NCBI GenBank assembly: GCA_030737875.1
Contig: CM060915.1
Span: 907,006,677-907,070,676, forward strand
Source of the DNA: Allium sativum
Lineage: Eukaryota > Streptophyta > Magnoliopsida > Asparagales > Amaryllidaceae
Length of the DNA: 64,000 nt
Direction of reading: 5' to 3'
The notes under the pieces: generated by a model
What the model was told of the DNA's origin: nothing
Seen by the model: the letters and a program-made list of their open reading frames with translations, nothing else
Databases searched by the model: none
Shown here: positions 23,458 to 36,889 of the stretch, piece by piece
Numbering within the stretch: the first letter of the stretch is position 1
Layout of the letters: each line of letters begins with the position of its first letter
Position numbers and translations under genes: made by a program

Positions 23458-26400
23458 CCCTACAGAATCAAAGTAGAATAGAATCTCACAACGGAACGAA
23501 TAAAATATAATATATCAACACTCTTTACACAAAGAGAAAACTGTATGTATATGATTATACAATCAGAGTACACAACTAATATCAATCTATATAATTCTAA
23601 TAAAAACAACACACACAATGAAAAATAAATTAATACTAAAAAATACCGGAATACGTCTCGACTCCATCTTCTTTTCGAAAGCTCCAAGCAAAATCGAATG
23701 CAACCTTGAAAATATACTCGTCTGACCCAAGCGCATTTTGAGGAGAGAAAAATCACCCGGATCAGTCTGGAAAACTTTTAGTGATAAATTCACATCATAA
23801 CAACTTGCTTAATTTTAGAAAATCCTTTGAAAGAATGGAACTCTCGTAAGACACGACCACACAAAAACATGACTCGCGTTTTTCCCTTACGATAACCAAA
23901 TTAGTTTACATTATAATAATCCAATGTTATTATAATAATGTTTATCGATACACAAATAAAATAGGAATATAAATGAAAAACTTGGGTCTCACTTTTCAAC
24001 ATAGTTGGTTTACATCTAAAAACATACGGTTCGTATTGGAGTTTGGATTTCCAGCATGATTAGATATGTAACCACCTTCTGATCAGTGTTCTCTAGAGAT
24101 AAAACACTGGGGTTCAACAATAATATCTTGCAACTTGGCCATACAGAACCGGTCACTCATTCAACTTGAGTGTACCGAATATATTATCACCGCGGTTGGG
24201 ATCAACAACCATTTATTCCAAAGCATACAATAAGGGATCTGAAGCATACAATAAGGGACAAAAGATTTCTCTAGATCAGCTGATGTATACCCTTATGAGT
24301 ATGACCCACATATCCTTACTACATGTTTGATTCCATACATTTCCCGATTGATGAGGTTTGAGGCTACGATAACCTTTTCAGAAACATCACATTTGAATTT
24401 TGAATGCTACATTGTCAAATCCGTCAACCACTAACTGATTTGCATAAATATACTCTAGGTGTTAAGCTAAAAGAAGTTGCCTTCTCCACTACCATACTTG
24501 GTATATTTGTAAAAACCAACGTATGTAGTTTTAGGAAATACTCCGTTAGACATCCGTCCATACAAGTTCGTTCTGGGACTGAATGAAACCGGAGATACCC
24601 TAGAACGTATGGGTTATTTCTACAAGTGTAATCCTAGTAATTAACCAAAGACATCAGCAAGCACCCCCTCACTCCAAAGGTCTATGCCTTCAAATCATCT
24701 CATAAGGTTCCCTACAAGTTAGTTTTCGAACGCAAAATCGGTTCTAAGTGGTTTTGGGTCCAGATCCCATCCCGGCCTCCTTGAATTCACATGTCAATAG
24801 TCAAAAAGGGAATTCAGTGATACTCGGATCTTTAACTATAAATTCAAAAAATACAGTTAAGTAAATCAGCAGCTCAGACCCTTTTTATTTAAACCATTTA
24901 TTAAAACCACTTATCGATTCTTAAAAAATCGATTCCACATACTTTTCTCAACTAGATAATTTGATTCTCAAATCTCTCCTGTTTTCGTTACTTTGAAAAT
25001 GTATCCATACACGTACCTCTTCATAATAGGCTTATTCACAAAAATTCCCTCTTTCTTTTCTTTTCCTCGAAATTATTGCTATATTTCATTAAAACTTTCT
25101 TTATTTCCTTTACTTTGTAAATATCGCTATATATTCACAAAACCTCTCTTTATTTCCTTTAGTTTGGAAATAACCCTATGTATACTTACCCCAACGGTAT
25201 AAGTTTACAAATTTTATATGGGTCGAATAATTGTCCTGCGACATATTGTTTATTATATAAACTGAACTGGTTTTATTAACTTCAAACTTTACAAACTAAA
25301 GTTTAAAAACGTTACTTACGGAAATAATAATTCAATTTCCATATGCACCATCATTTTCAAACTCATATAACCTTTCGTTCATTTCTTCGAAAATCTCAAC
25401 AATTTACTTATTTCTTTAAATAAGTGTATCCATAAAACATACTATTTTCATCATTTAGAAAATAATGTTATATACTTAACCGAATGGTGTAGATATAATC
25501 ACGCTTCATATTTGGGCCAAAGCATGTTAGGTAATACATTGTTTATTATAAAACCCAAGAATTTTATTAAATTTTGAAACTAGGAAAATAAAGTTAAAAT
25601 ATTTCTCTTATGGAAATAATAAATATTTCCACTTCTTTTACCATTTCAAACTAGTATCATCCTCTGGATACTAGTGAAGTCGTTCAAGTTAGGGTTTTTT
25701 ATTTACTTTCTGACCTTGACTCGACAACATTCTTATCTTCAAGATAGATAAATGTTTGTAACTCAAAATCGAATATTAGTTATAGTTTCACAAAATCTCA
25801 TTTATTATTCCAATTAAATATGGTTTTATATACCATTATCTACATTTGAGAAATCTCTTCCTAAATACCATCACCTTTATTTAATTATATTATTAAGTAA
25901 ACACTCACTAAAATACCACCTTTAGCTTTAAAAGCCTCTTTAATACAATTCATTCACAACTTCGATTCATTGCACACAAATCCATTTACAAAATCCTTTA
26001 AGTTAATTCATTAAACATTTTAGTATAACTTAACTTAGTTTTATTCCAAAAATCCAATTTGCCCACTCCTTTACAAAGATTCATTAAGCCTCCTCCTTTG
26101 TATTTCTAAAAATTTCCTTTTAATTACATTCATTTTTACTTAATTCAAGTTAAGTAAACGATTGTTTAAATTCATTGCATTAGCTTTAAATCTCTTTTAT
26201 AAGCCTTGTTTTTAAAATTTGATTTACTATAAAATTCCTTTATAAACCCCTTGTAGAATTCAACTGATTCTCATTACAAACTTGATTACTTCTTAAACGA
26301 ATTTCATTCAAAATGGTAATCACTTAAATTATTACTAATTAAAATAATAATTAACTTCAACGCCAACAGAAGAAAAAGTAGTTTACTTCATTATTAACTA

Positions 26401-28722
26401 AAATAAAATCATTATTCTCTTTTGAAATCTTATTAGGATAATAACTAATCTTCATTACTAATAAACAACTCAATAATTATCCTTTACAAAATTAATTAAA
26501 AGATTGATTAACTTTTTGAATATTCATTATGTTTAACAACTATTTGTCAAAACCATTTCTAATTGATTAATTGAATACAAATTAATGTAACAACTAATTT
26601 CAATTCAAACAATTGACTTAGTCAACTTGAAAACATAAATTAACTTGTTAATTGATTTCCACTAATATTTCCTCTTAAATTAATTAATAATGTAATTAAT
26701 TTAATAATACCACTTAATTGTTTCTCAAAAACAGTTATCCTAAATTATTAACCCTTAGGTTAATTCGCCACTTCATTACTTACGAAACTCATTAAAAACG
26801 TATGAATTTGCTAAAAATCATTTTATAATACTTTTATAAAATATGATTATAAATATTGATTTATTTATAAAACTTATATAAAATATAATTTAAAACCTTT
26901 TTTTAGTTATAAAAATAAATTTTATAACATTAATTTCGTCAATTCTCCTGATGGCTAATCAACGTCTTAAAAAGATGGATTTTTAGGCCTTCTACTGCCA
27001 ATCACTTAATCAACACTATCTATTGATTAATAACATATCAACATTGAATTTTAATTCAACAATCAACATAAAAAAAATCAACTTCAATGGGTAAAACAGT
27101 TCATTTGAATATTATGAAATCAAACAACATCCAAAATATTTGAGGAATTCAGTTGGATCCCTTTAACCTGTTTACTCTGCATAATAGCTTGTATTATCTT
27201 CTAATATATATGAAATAGAATTATAATCTAATTCATTCAAGATGATGGAAATATAAATATCGATAATAAAAAACAAATAGTAAACATTCAATGCATCTAA
27301 ACATCCAATTTATACTAACAATGATAAACATCAATATGCGAATTTTATCACATAATAATATTTCAGAAAGCGTGAGAGTCAGCTCACATTTTATTCCGAT
27401 CGGCAATTTCAGGTTATTTTCTATAATTTCAAACTAGCGTTTGAAATTACATAAAATTCCAGTTCCCTCCAAATCTCCTAAAACAAGTTCGTAAGCATAG
27501 TATTCATTGCTACGATTCCATAGCTTCTTGTTTCATGCAATTCTGATACTGTAAGAACAAGATACGACTGTTGTAAATTTTTAACAAATTAAATTATATT
27601 TAGACATAAATAACATTACTAATAAATTATAATTACCCTCAATTACGTTAATTAATCAGGTACCCCTCTTAATCACGGATTAGGCTGGTAAATCACAAAA
27701 TAAGGACCACGATACCCAGGCAAAAAAAGACATCAAACACCAATCGTTGACTGGTCTTCTCGAACGCAAAAGCTGATTTCTAGTCGCTAAACCTTGACAG
27801 TAAGAAGATCCTTCTCTCCTTTCCCCATCAACACCACTAACTCCCTCCACCATGGACTAAAATGATGCCAAAATTCCCAAAATAGAGAACCTTACATCGC
27901 CAAAAATCAGCCGCCTCCGACCTCCATATGATGAACCACCACTACCGATGAACTCGTTAAACTCCAGAGCTCCTCCTTGCCATTGGAGCCTCGACCTGGA
28001 AATTCCTGGATCAGGCTATAAATTTCTGGCCATGGATTTTGTAAAAAGGGAGGGTGGCAGCTGTTTACGTTGACCATGACTTTGGCTTTAGTTTTAGGTA
28101 AGGCCATATATATAAGCTCTAAACATTATTCACGTACGAACGTTTTCTGCTTATACGATCACATATGACGTTCGTTCGAAACAAAATTTGAAACCTTACA
28201 ATAACTTAACATTCTGAACCCGATGGAACTGGTTTCGTTGAATTTTGGACTATTTGAAAAATTCTTATTTTAATTTTAAAACGTAAATCGATATGCGTTT
28301 ATATTGCACATAATCACATAATAAATTTAATTGACATGAAGCTTGAAATCTTAAAATAAATAACCATTTCGGAATTTATAGAATTGGTTCCATTGAATTC
28401 CAAGGTCGACGGAAAATTTGCAATTCTCAAGTGTTAAATTAAATCGATAAAATATAAATTGATTTGAAAACAATCATGTCCATTGATAATAAATTATTGT
28501 TATTGTATATATTAAAATAGAATTTATATAAATCATTAGAATCGTTTCCAATTCATTTCTAACTTAGAATTCTATTATTTATTATTTTTCATATTATAAT
28601 AATTCGATATATACGAAATTTAATCGTATTCTCCATATAAAAATCCACTTATATTTCCAATTCAACATTTTTTAAAGAACTAAATATTCAGAATTAAATG
28701 ACTAAAAATTTGGGTCATTACA
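23458..28722 (-). repeat. Main body of LTR_A
   Basis: This is the part of LTR_A to the right of the S1 insertion, 5.27 kb and strongly AT-rich. Landmarks shared with LTRs B, C and S2 include an AACGTATGGGTT-like and GGACTGAATGAAACC block near 24570, and a CAGTTGGATCCCTTTAACCTG block near 27150. A TATA-like box (minus strand, TTATATATA, 28106-28114) and a less AT-rich leader (27700-28100) lie near the U3 side. The minus ORF at 27907-28107 begins on the TATA box itself and is not credible. No gene was seen. Confidence 0.75.
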
Positions 28723-30731
28723 TTCCCCCTTCAAAAGAATTTCGTCCTAAAAATTACTAAGGCAGAAAAAATGCTTCAAACTCGTTAACTTTTCAAAACC
28801 CACCTAGTTGAAACCCAATACATCACATTTCTACAACTTAAATTCCATACAAAACTTTTAGTTTTCGTGCAAAAAAAATTAATTTCACATTTCCAATTCA
28901 AAACTCTTCTAATTGTATCCTATTTAAAAATCATCTCTTTAGCTTATAAAATTTTCACGAAATTTGAAAAAAATTCTAACTCCCTAAATTTTGGAATTTT
29001 TTTGGCAGTCTCCTTGGTATGGAGGGACTTTGACAATATAACAAAAGAGATAAATATGTATACATCAACCCACACTGTCGGATAACATAACAAAATACAG
29101 TTTTCTATATTCAATTTTGTATTTTAGTGTTAGGTGTGCCTTATATAAGCATTATTAAGAGAACTCACTTCATATTTATGCGATCAAACGCAACCAAACC
29201 CAGGCCAATGGCTCCACGTACCTTTACTTGCTCAATTTAAATAGTGAGTATCAAGTTATGAAGTTTTAAATAACATTCATTCTTTTAACTAATATAACCT
29301 TATTATTTCATTTGGTTTTGAATGATTCAAAACCAATATTCCTGCATTCAATTCATATTTCACACATATGCATTCATATTCATCCAAATTTGCTCACTAG
29401 CTTATTTCACTTCTAGTTTATAAGCTAAGTGATTTAATTATGTTAAAATCCTCCCATTTTATTTAATAAATCGTTATAGTTTATAAACAACGGTACCACA
29501 ATTTTTTTTGGAAATTTGATTTTGGTATGACTCAAAATTTACCATATGAAATCTCGATTTTTATCTTTTGTTAGAAAATCATAATCTGATGGATCTGGAA
29601 GATTCTTATTTCAAAAAATTCCGACTTATATTGAATCATGTACATCCATTTGAAGTTCAAAACGTAAAATTACGAACTACCGCGACACGTCGAGCTCGAT
29701 TTGAATTTAATTTAATTAATACATTCAACTTCGTTTAATTAATAAATTTCAACCTCATTCTCTTATATTTTAATATAAATTAAGCTATGTTTTCAAATTT
29801 AACCTGAAAATTTATACTGTCCAAAATCGTCGAATATTTTATCCAAAATTCGTAACTAAGTAATAAAATCATTTACAACTCAATTATCTGAATTCATTTC
29901 CACTCAATATTATTTCTGATTCAATATAATTTCATTTAACTTAACTTAAGTTAAATTTTAATTTATTTGATTCACTTATACCATTTCAATATATTTAACT
30001 TGCACAAATTAAATTTAAATTTCAAGATTCAAATTTCCAGCTTCTGTTTCAGAATCTTTTTAAAATAATATAAACATATGCATATATTTGTTACCATTTG
30101 CAAATTCAAAACATTTAGCTAATTTACTATGGTAGCAATCTATTACTTAGAAACTCGAAAATGAACACCGATGATGTCCAGATCATCATTGGAATTATTT
30201 TCCAACGATTAAAGTGAGTTAAGTGCTTTATTACTTTCAAAGTCCATTTAAAACAATTGTTTCTCAAAAATTCCTTCAAAGTAATGCTATATTACTTCAT
30301 AATACTTCAAAAAATATTTTCTAAACATCAAACATTTAAATTCTCAATTCTGATCTGAATCTAATTTTAATTTAGCTCATGTATATTCCATTCTTACACA
30401 AATTCTATTTGGTTATATATAACCATCTCATTATTATAATGTCATTTGATTATAATAATAACAACCAACCACATCAATAATTTAGGGAAAATAATCCTTT
30501 ATATCAAAATATAATTCTGGCAAAATTTATTTCATTTACCCACTTAAAACAATATTACGTCAAATTACTTTGTTCAAGTGTTTAGAAACACCTATTAATA
30601 CAGTTGTATATTCTTTATCAACCAGAATTCATAAATACTCAACGAATCAATCAACACAACAAAAAACAATTTTTATAATACTAACAAGTATGCTCTCGTA
30701 TATATACACACTCAATCCAATCTAGGGTATT
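28723..30731 (-). other. Element A-D internal region, main part, with polypurine tract
   Basis: Non-coding and AT-rich. Immediately next to LTR_A the minus strand has CTTTTGAAGGGGGAA (28723-28737), the polypurine tract. The adjoining AGAATTTCGTCC block is shared with the LARD and B-C interiors. The region aligns in patches with the B-C interior (43442-45447), for example TAGCAATCTATTACTTAGAAACTC near 30135 against the block near 43856. It is cut at 30731 by element B-C and resumes at 51559. Short ORFs such as 28867-29085 show no domain. Confidence 0.75.
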
Positions 30732-33700
30732 TGTAACGGCCCGCAAATCCGTACTATCTGAGTTGACTAATAACACAACACGTCCAACCCAAATGACACA
30801 GAAATACGAATCATTAGTAGAAAGAAGTTAGAGGATGAGGAATAGAAAGAAAGAAAAGTTAGAATAGAAGAAAAACGAAGAACACAAATCTCACAGCGGA
30901 ACGAATAAAATATATTAAATAACATAACTTTTGAAATACAAATCAGTAATTGTATATACAAACCATTATCAGAGCACAACAGTTATTCCTGGAACAGTTA
31001 TAAACACCTATTTCCAGATACAACATAGTACACAACGGAAATATGATAGTCTATAGATAACTGGTGAAGCCTCCTGCTTCCAGCTCTTCCAAGTGAATCT
31101 GAAAAATCCCGACTACTTAACTGCCCGTACAAATTTGGGCACCCAAGAGTTTAGGGAAAACAAAAACAGAATAAACTCTGGGTCAGTCATGGGACTGGTG
31201 TAAGTAAACTCAAATCATTTGTTTAACTTTAAAAATCCTTTCGAAAGAAATGATAATCGTAAGACCGATCCACACATAAACACGGATATTTTTTACCTTA
31301 CGATAACCCAAAATATTTTTGATATCAAATCCAGTGATATTATAATAATGTCAACATCAAATAAATAGAATCTAGTGGAACGCTTGCTTCTCACGCTCCA
31401 TATATATTATAAAACGAAAAACCGCAGGGCGCTTATTGGAGATTGGATTTCCAACATGACAAGGTATGGAACCACCTTCCGATAGTGTATCTCTAGAGGG
31501 GAATACACTGGATTCAACAAGAACATCTTACAACCCGGCCCACACATGACCGACCACTCATTTCGCTTGAGTGTATCGAATGTATATCACCAACGGCTGG
31601 GATCAGCAACCATTTCCTGAATGGGATAGCATCGAATAGAATAAGGAATTAAATGAATTTCTCTAGATAGGTGATAATACACCCTAATGGGAGCGACCTA
31701 CATAGCCATGCTGCCTGCCCGATTTTTGTCATTCCCCAGTTGTTGAGGCCTGAGGCTATGTTGTAACGACCCGGGGGTTTCGCGATCCTGAGTACCCGAC
31801 ATAAACTCAATGTCGACTATTCAAGCATCGGAAAATACCGGATAGTCCAAGAAAGAAATTAGAGGGTGAGGATAGATAAGATAGAACTAATAGAATAGAA
31901 GAAGAAGAAGAAGACAACAACATCAGAGTCACACGAATCTCACAGCGGAACGAATAAAATATAATATATCACATAACTTGAAATCAAAAGCAGTATATGC
32001 ATACAATACCATTATCAGAGTACAACCCTTGCATCACAGCGGAAATAAACAATAGCTATATAAGTCCTGAAGCCTCCTGCTCCAAGCTCTCCAAGTCTAT
32101 CTGTAAAATCCTGACTACTTGACTGCCCGCACAAATTTGGCACCCAAGAGTTTAGGGAAAACAAAACAAAATAAAACTCTGGGTCAGTCATGGGACTGGT
32201 GTGAGTAAACTCAAATCATTTGGTTTAACTTTTCAAAATCCTTTTCAAAAGAAAAGATAATCGTAAGACCAATCCACACATAAATACGGATGGCTTTTAT
32301 CTTACGATAACCCAAAACACTTTGGAAATCATATATTATCTGATATTATAATAATGTCTAATCACAAGTAATTAAAATCTAGTAGAACGCTTGCATCTCA
32401 CGCTCTACATATATAGCATATAATCAAAAACCGCGGTCGCTTATTGGAGATTGGATTCCAACTTGACAAGGTATGGGACCACCTTCCGAACGTGTATCTC
32501 TAGAGGCGAATACACTGGGTTCAACAAGAACATCTTGCAACCCGACCCACACATGACCGACCACTCATTTCGCTTGAGTGTATCGAATGTATATCACTCA
32601 TGGTTGGGATCAGCAACCGTCTCCCTAAATGGGACAGCATCGATAGATTAAAGAACAAAAGGAATTTCTCTAGATAGGTGATCATACATCCTAATGGGTG
32701 CGACCCACATAGCCATGTTGCCTGCCCGATTTTTGTCATTTCCTGGTTGATGAGGCTTGAGGTCATAACGTATCTTTTGACAGATCACACCTCTATTACT
32801 TTGAATGCCACATCGCCATACCCGCCAAATCACAAATTGACTTCCCCAAAAATACCACGGGTATACAGCTAAGAGAAACGAATTCCTCCGCCACCAAACG
32901 TAAGTACGTTTGAAGAGATCAACTTACGCGATCCTTTGAATATACTCTGTCAGACATTCTTCCATTCACATTTATCCTAGGACTGGACAAACCGAAGGCA
33001 CTATTCTGTAAACAGGATAGCCCTTGCATAACTCCGTCTTCAATACAGCATACTTGATTCGCAACGCTTATGCTAATATGGAGTGGTTCTCTAGATAATA
33101 ATCCAACCGGTCTCTCCATATTAACAACGTAAAATGGTCAAAACTTTGATAGTCGGTGATTTAACTATCAAATGAAAACATGTCGGTGTGCAAACCACGA
33201 TATTATTTCCAGAAGGAAATTCTATCGACCAAACATCATTCAACGTTTATCTTTTTTTAGTTCATTCATTTATTCACTTCCCTTTCCTGTTATTCATCAT
33301 TTCTTATTCATTTATTTAGAAAATATATGTTATCATCATTGGAAAACATTTCCATTTCCTGTTTGCTATATTCAGAAAACATTTCTGATTCTCATTTGGA
33401 AAACATTTCCAAATCTCCTTCACTGGCTTTAAACAGATGTTCGAATAAACATCACTCTGCCAAATCTCCTTCATTTGGTTTCCACTTAACCACTTTCCAC
33501 TATCGAACCTTAACCATTTCTTAGTTAAAAACGAAGTCAATCAAGTTGGGGTATAATTACCTCTCAGACCTTAACTGAACGACATTTCTAACTTCGAAAT
33601 AGACAAAGTTCATCTCTTTAAAACATTAACACTTCTTTACGACATTCTCAGATTCTATTTACGAGCCCGCTTCTCGTACAGTAAGCACTTGATTATAACA

Positions 33701-34189
33701 ATAGTGTTATAATTCCCTGCATCCGAAATATAATAACCTTAATATGACCTTTACATCCCATCTCAATTAAATACATGGATAACTAATTATTAACACCTAT
33801 TTGGTTAACTCTAATCTACGACTCTTATTCTATTAACTCTTACTGGATTAATTCTTATTCGGATAACTCAGTTTGATTAACTCCTCTTGATTTAACTCAT
33901 CCTGACCAACTTACTTGATCAGCTCGACTTGGCTAACCTAACTTAATTAACTCGACTTATTTAACTCAACATGACGGACTGGACTTAATTACTTCTATTA
34001 ATTAACTAATATTTGATTTAACACCATTCGCTCGACTCTAGATCGCAGCGATCACAATGGTTACGCCTGATTCCCTCAGGAAACATCCGTCCGCCTTAGG
34101 CTATCTGCAGCCCTGCGAATTTCGCTAGCAGTCGTGCTAACTGGTAACTTGTCTTAAATAACTACTGTTTTAATTTCTAGTTCGATTTG

Positions 34190-34410
34190 AATCTAATCGA
34201 TTAACTCTAACTGAGTAACTCTAACTGATTAACTCTAACTAACTAACTCTAACTGTTTAGCTCTAACGGTTTAGCTCTAACGGTTTAGCTCTAACTGTTT
34301 AACTCTAACAGTTTAACTCTAACAGCCTAACTCTAATAGTTTAACTCTAATCGATTTACTCTAATCGATTTACTCTAATCGATTAACTCTAATCAACTAA
34401 CTCTATTGGA
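34190..34410. repeat. 14-bp tandem repeat in S2 (TTTAACTCTAACNG type)
   Basis: About fifteen imperfect 14-bp units such as TTTAGCTCTAACGG, TTTAACTCTAACAG and ATTTACTCTAATCG in direct succession. A more degenerate TAACTC-rich zone precedes it (33770-34030). The corresponding places in LTR_B and LTR_C do not show the array. Confidence 0.8.
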
Positions 34411-36881
34411 TCAACCCATTTTCGAATAACTAATATTCGATAACTTCCTTTCGAATAAACTGATATTCGATAACTTTACTTCGAATAACTCTTATTCGAT
34501 GAATTCTCTTTCATACATATTCAGTTTCAAATATCGATGTGGAAATCGATTTTTATTCCCTTATATAAGTCCTGACTTATATATTCTTATTTATCCAATG
34601 ATAAATAATTTAATTAATTTATAAAACTTTATTTATAAATCAACCTCTCATTTTATCTGTTAAAACAGATTTCTCTTAAATATTCACTTTGAATTCATAT
34701 TCTGTTTACCCGTGTGCGAAGCACGGGCCTAAATTCTTCCTAGTGTAAAATTCTCTTTTTATACCCTTCTTATCCATTTTCAAGTATTCCAATATTCTAT
34801 TTATTTTCTAAATAAATAATTCCTTTTATAACTCAGTTTATTTCTCTAGATAAATATTTCCTTTTAATCTATTTGTAAATGTTTTTACAAATATTTTCTT
34901 TCTAATTCCATTTGTAAATGTTTTACAAATGTTTTCCTTTTTATCTCTATTTGCAATGGTTTTACAAATATTTTCTTTTCTATTTTATTTGTAAATGTTT
35001 TACAAACAATTTCCCTTCTCTATTTGTTTTACAAATATTTTTCCTTTATTGCTTTGATTTTATAAAATGATTTCTGTTATAAAACTCCTTTTTCCTTTCA
35101 TATATAAAATCCGCTGATTTTATATAAATAATCTATTTTCAAATATATTTTGAAAATCTCCCTTTTCCACTTTCTCGTATCACTTATGGTGTAAAAATAT
35201 CAAATCAAAATGATCGGTCATCATCCAAACACACAGCATCAACAACAGATGATATAACACTTCATATATCAGAATATATGAAAATTGTAAAATAGATGTT
35301 GAGGAACCCAGTTGGGTCCCTCCGACCTGTTTCCCTGCATCCACAGATGTCAGTCAACATAAATAACATGAGTATAAAATATTCTGATAAACAGAATCAA
35401 TATTTCGATACGATTTATATATATCGTTATCGAAATATTCAATCAACTGACTAGCAGTTCAACCAAACAGCCCACACACAGCAATTCAACCAATATTTAT
35501 CAATTCTAAAAATACTTTATAAAAATATAAAGTGTTCAGAGTTAGTGAGATCTACTCACATTGGTCGGAGATTGTTAGATAACGATTATCAGCCGATGAA
35601 TCTGAATTCAGGGTTCGATCTGCCATAACTTGTAACGAGCTTGAAATCGTCCTAAACCAGCTTGTAAACGTGGCCTTGACCGATACAAATCCAACGTAAT
35701 TCGTTTCATCTGATTTGGATATCGTATGAGATATATACACGGTTATAACTTTACTGAATAAGTATCCCTAACTAAATTAATTAGTTCATCTTATCTCCAT
35801 TTTAACCTACTTCTTTAAATTAACCAAATTTAACTTATCAACTGGAATGGCCTGTGTTCGTTTAACAATTTGCTAACTAGTTTATGACAGTGTCTTATAC
35901 CGACAATATAAGTAATTATATTATAAAGTGAACCTCACCGTTTATTTGTCTGTCCACCTTCTTTCATGCAAATCTGGATCATTGTCTGCTCATTTAAAAC
36001 TAACTCGCTCCCCTGTTATTTGGAACTGCACGTACCACCACGGAGTCCTCCTTATTCTTCACATCGAATTCCTTTATTTTGTTTTATTTGGGGTACCCGC
36101 TTTGGCCAATACACTTCAGATCTCACGTCCATCCTATCATACTCCTTTCCCACAGAATTTCATAACCTGCTTCTTTCTTTCTTATTATATTTTTTTTTTC
36201 ATTTACTTTTCTTTGATTGGGCCTCGCAGATTTTGAAATCAGCCCAGATACCCCCCCATGCACCTGCGTCCAGAAATCCACAACCGCCTCCCTCTTCTTC
36301 CACAAATTCACGGATCCGCATCTCCTCATTCAACAGCCAAGCCGACATCTTCCTTCATCCACCTCTCACTCTACACTCCACCGTCCTTAAAAACAATAAC
36401 ACCATCGTCTTGCTCTTCGAAAACCCCTTCACCCTAAACCAAACTCCTCTAACTCGCACTCAGTCTTCTCCTCCACTGTTTTAGACCGGATTCGCACCTC
36501 CACAGTAAAAGCACCGAAGCTTTTATACCCCATTAACTCCCAAAACGTGAGTACAACCTGGGATTAAGCCTCTCAATCCAAAACCAACGCCAGAAACAAG
36601 GGTTAATTCCCCAATCTCACCTCTAACCGAACCCTAGAACGCTAGGACCCAGCTGCTCCTATTTTACGCGACCAAGAATGGGACCGAATCCATCAATACC
36701 TATCTCAGATCGCAGAGAATCGCATAACAATCACCGATACACACGAGTTTGGATTTTATTGATTTTATTTGGTTTGGATTGAATTTTCAAAGTCCATGTT
36801 CTTACTGTTGGAGGAAGAAAAGTGGTGACGGCGGATTTTGACCAGAGAAAACGTTTGGTCTAGGGTTAGGTAGTTAGTATG

Positions 36882-36889
36882 TATTTATA
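36882..36889 (-). promoter_or_regulatory. TATA box of S2
   Basis: TATAAATA on the minus strand, followed by a mixed-composition, CT-rich leader. Position within the LTR is comparable to the boxes in LTR_A and the Tat LTR. Assigned by sequence only. Confidence 0.45.

Larger units (their letters stand above)
9490..28722 (-). mobile_element. LTR_A: 3' LTR of the outermost giant-LTR element A-D (with nested inserts)
   Basis: It starts TGTAACGACCC at 9490 and ends GGGTCATTACA at 28722, directly next to a polypurine tract on the minus strand, so it is the 3' LTR of a minus-strand element. Its first 150 bp resemble LTR_D at 51633 (shared CATACATGTCCAACTC, AGAAGAAAG and later GAATAGAATCTCA blocks). 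That alignment resumes at 23458 after the S1 insertion, proving continuity. Without the inserts it is about 5.4 kb. It has no gag, pol or other conserved protein. A minus-strand TATA-like box lies at 28106-28114. The left target duplication cannot be paired because the far end of LTR_D is outside the window. Confidence 0.8.

Noticed and set aside
34190..34410. Interstitial telomere-like repeat
   Set aside because: The CTCTAAC-type words recall CCCTAAA, but the unit is 14 bp, never shows the telomere heptamer, and lies inside an LTR.
35928..36484. 172-residue plus-strand ORF in S2 as a gene
   Set aside because: It lies antisense in the LTR leader next to the minus-strand TATA box, has low-complexity Pro/Ser/Thr composition, no domain, and no counterpart frame in LTR_B or LTR_C.
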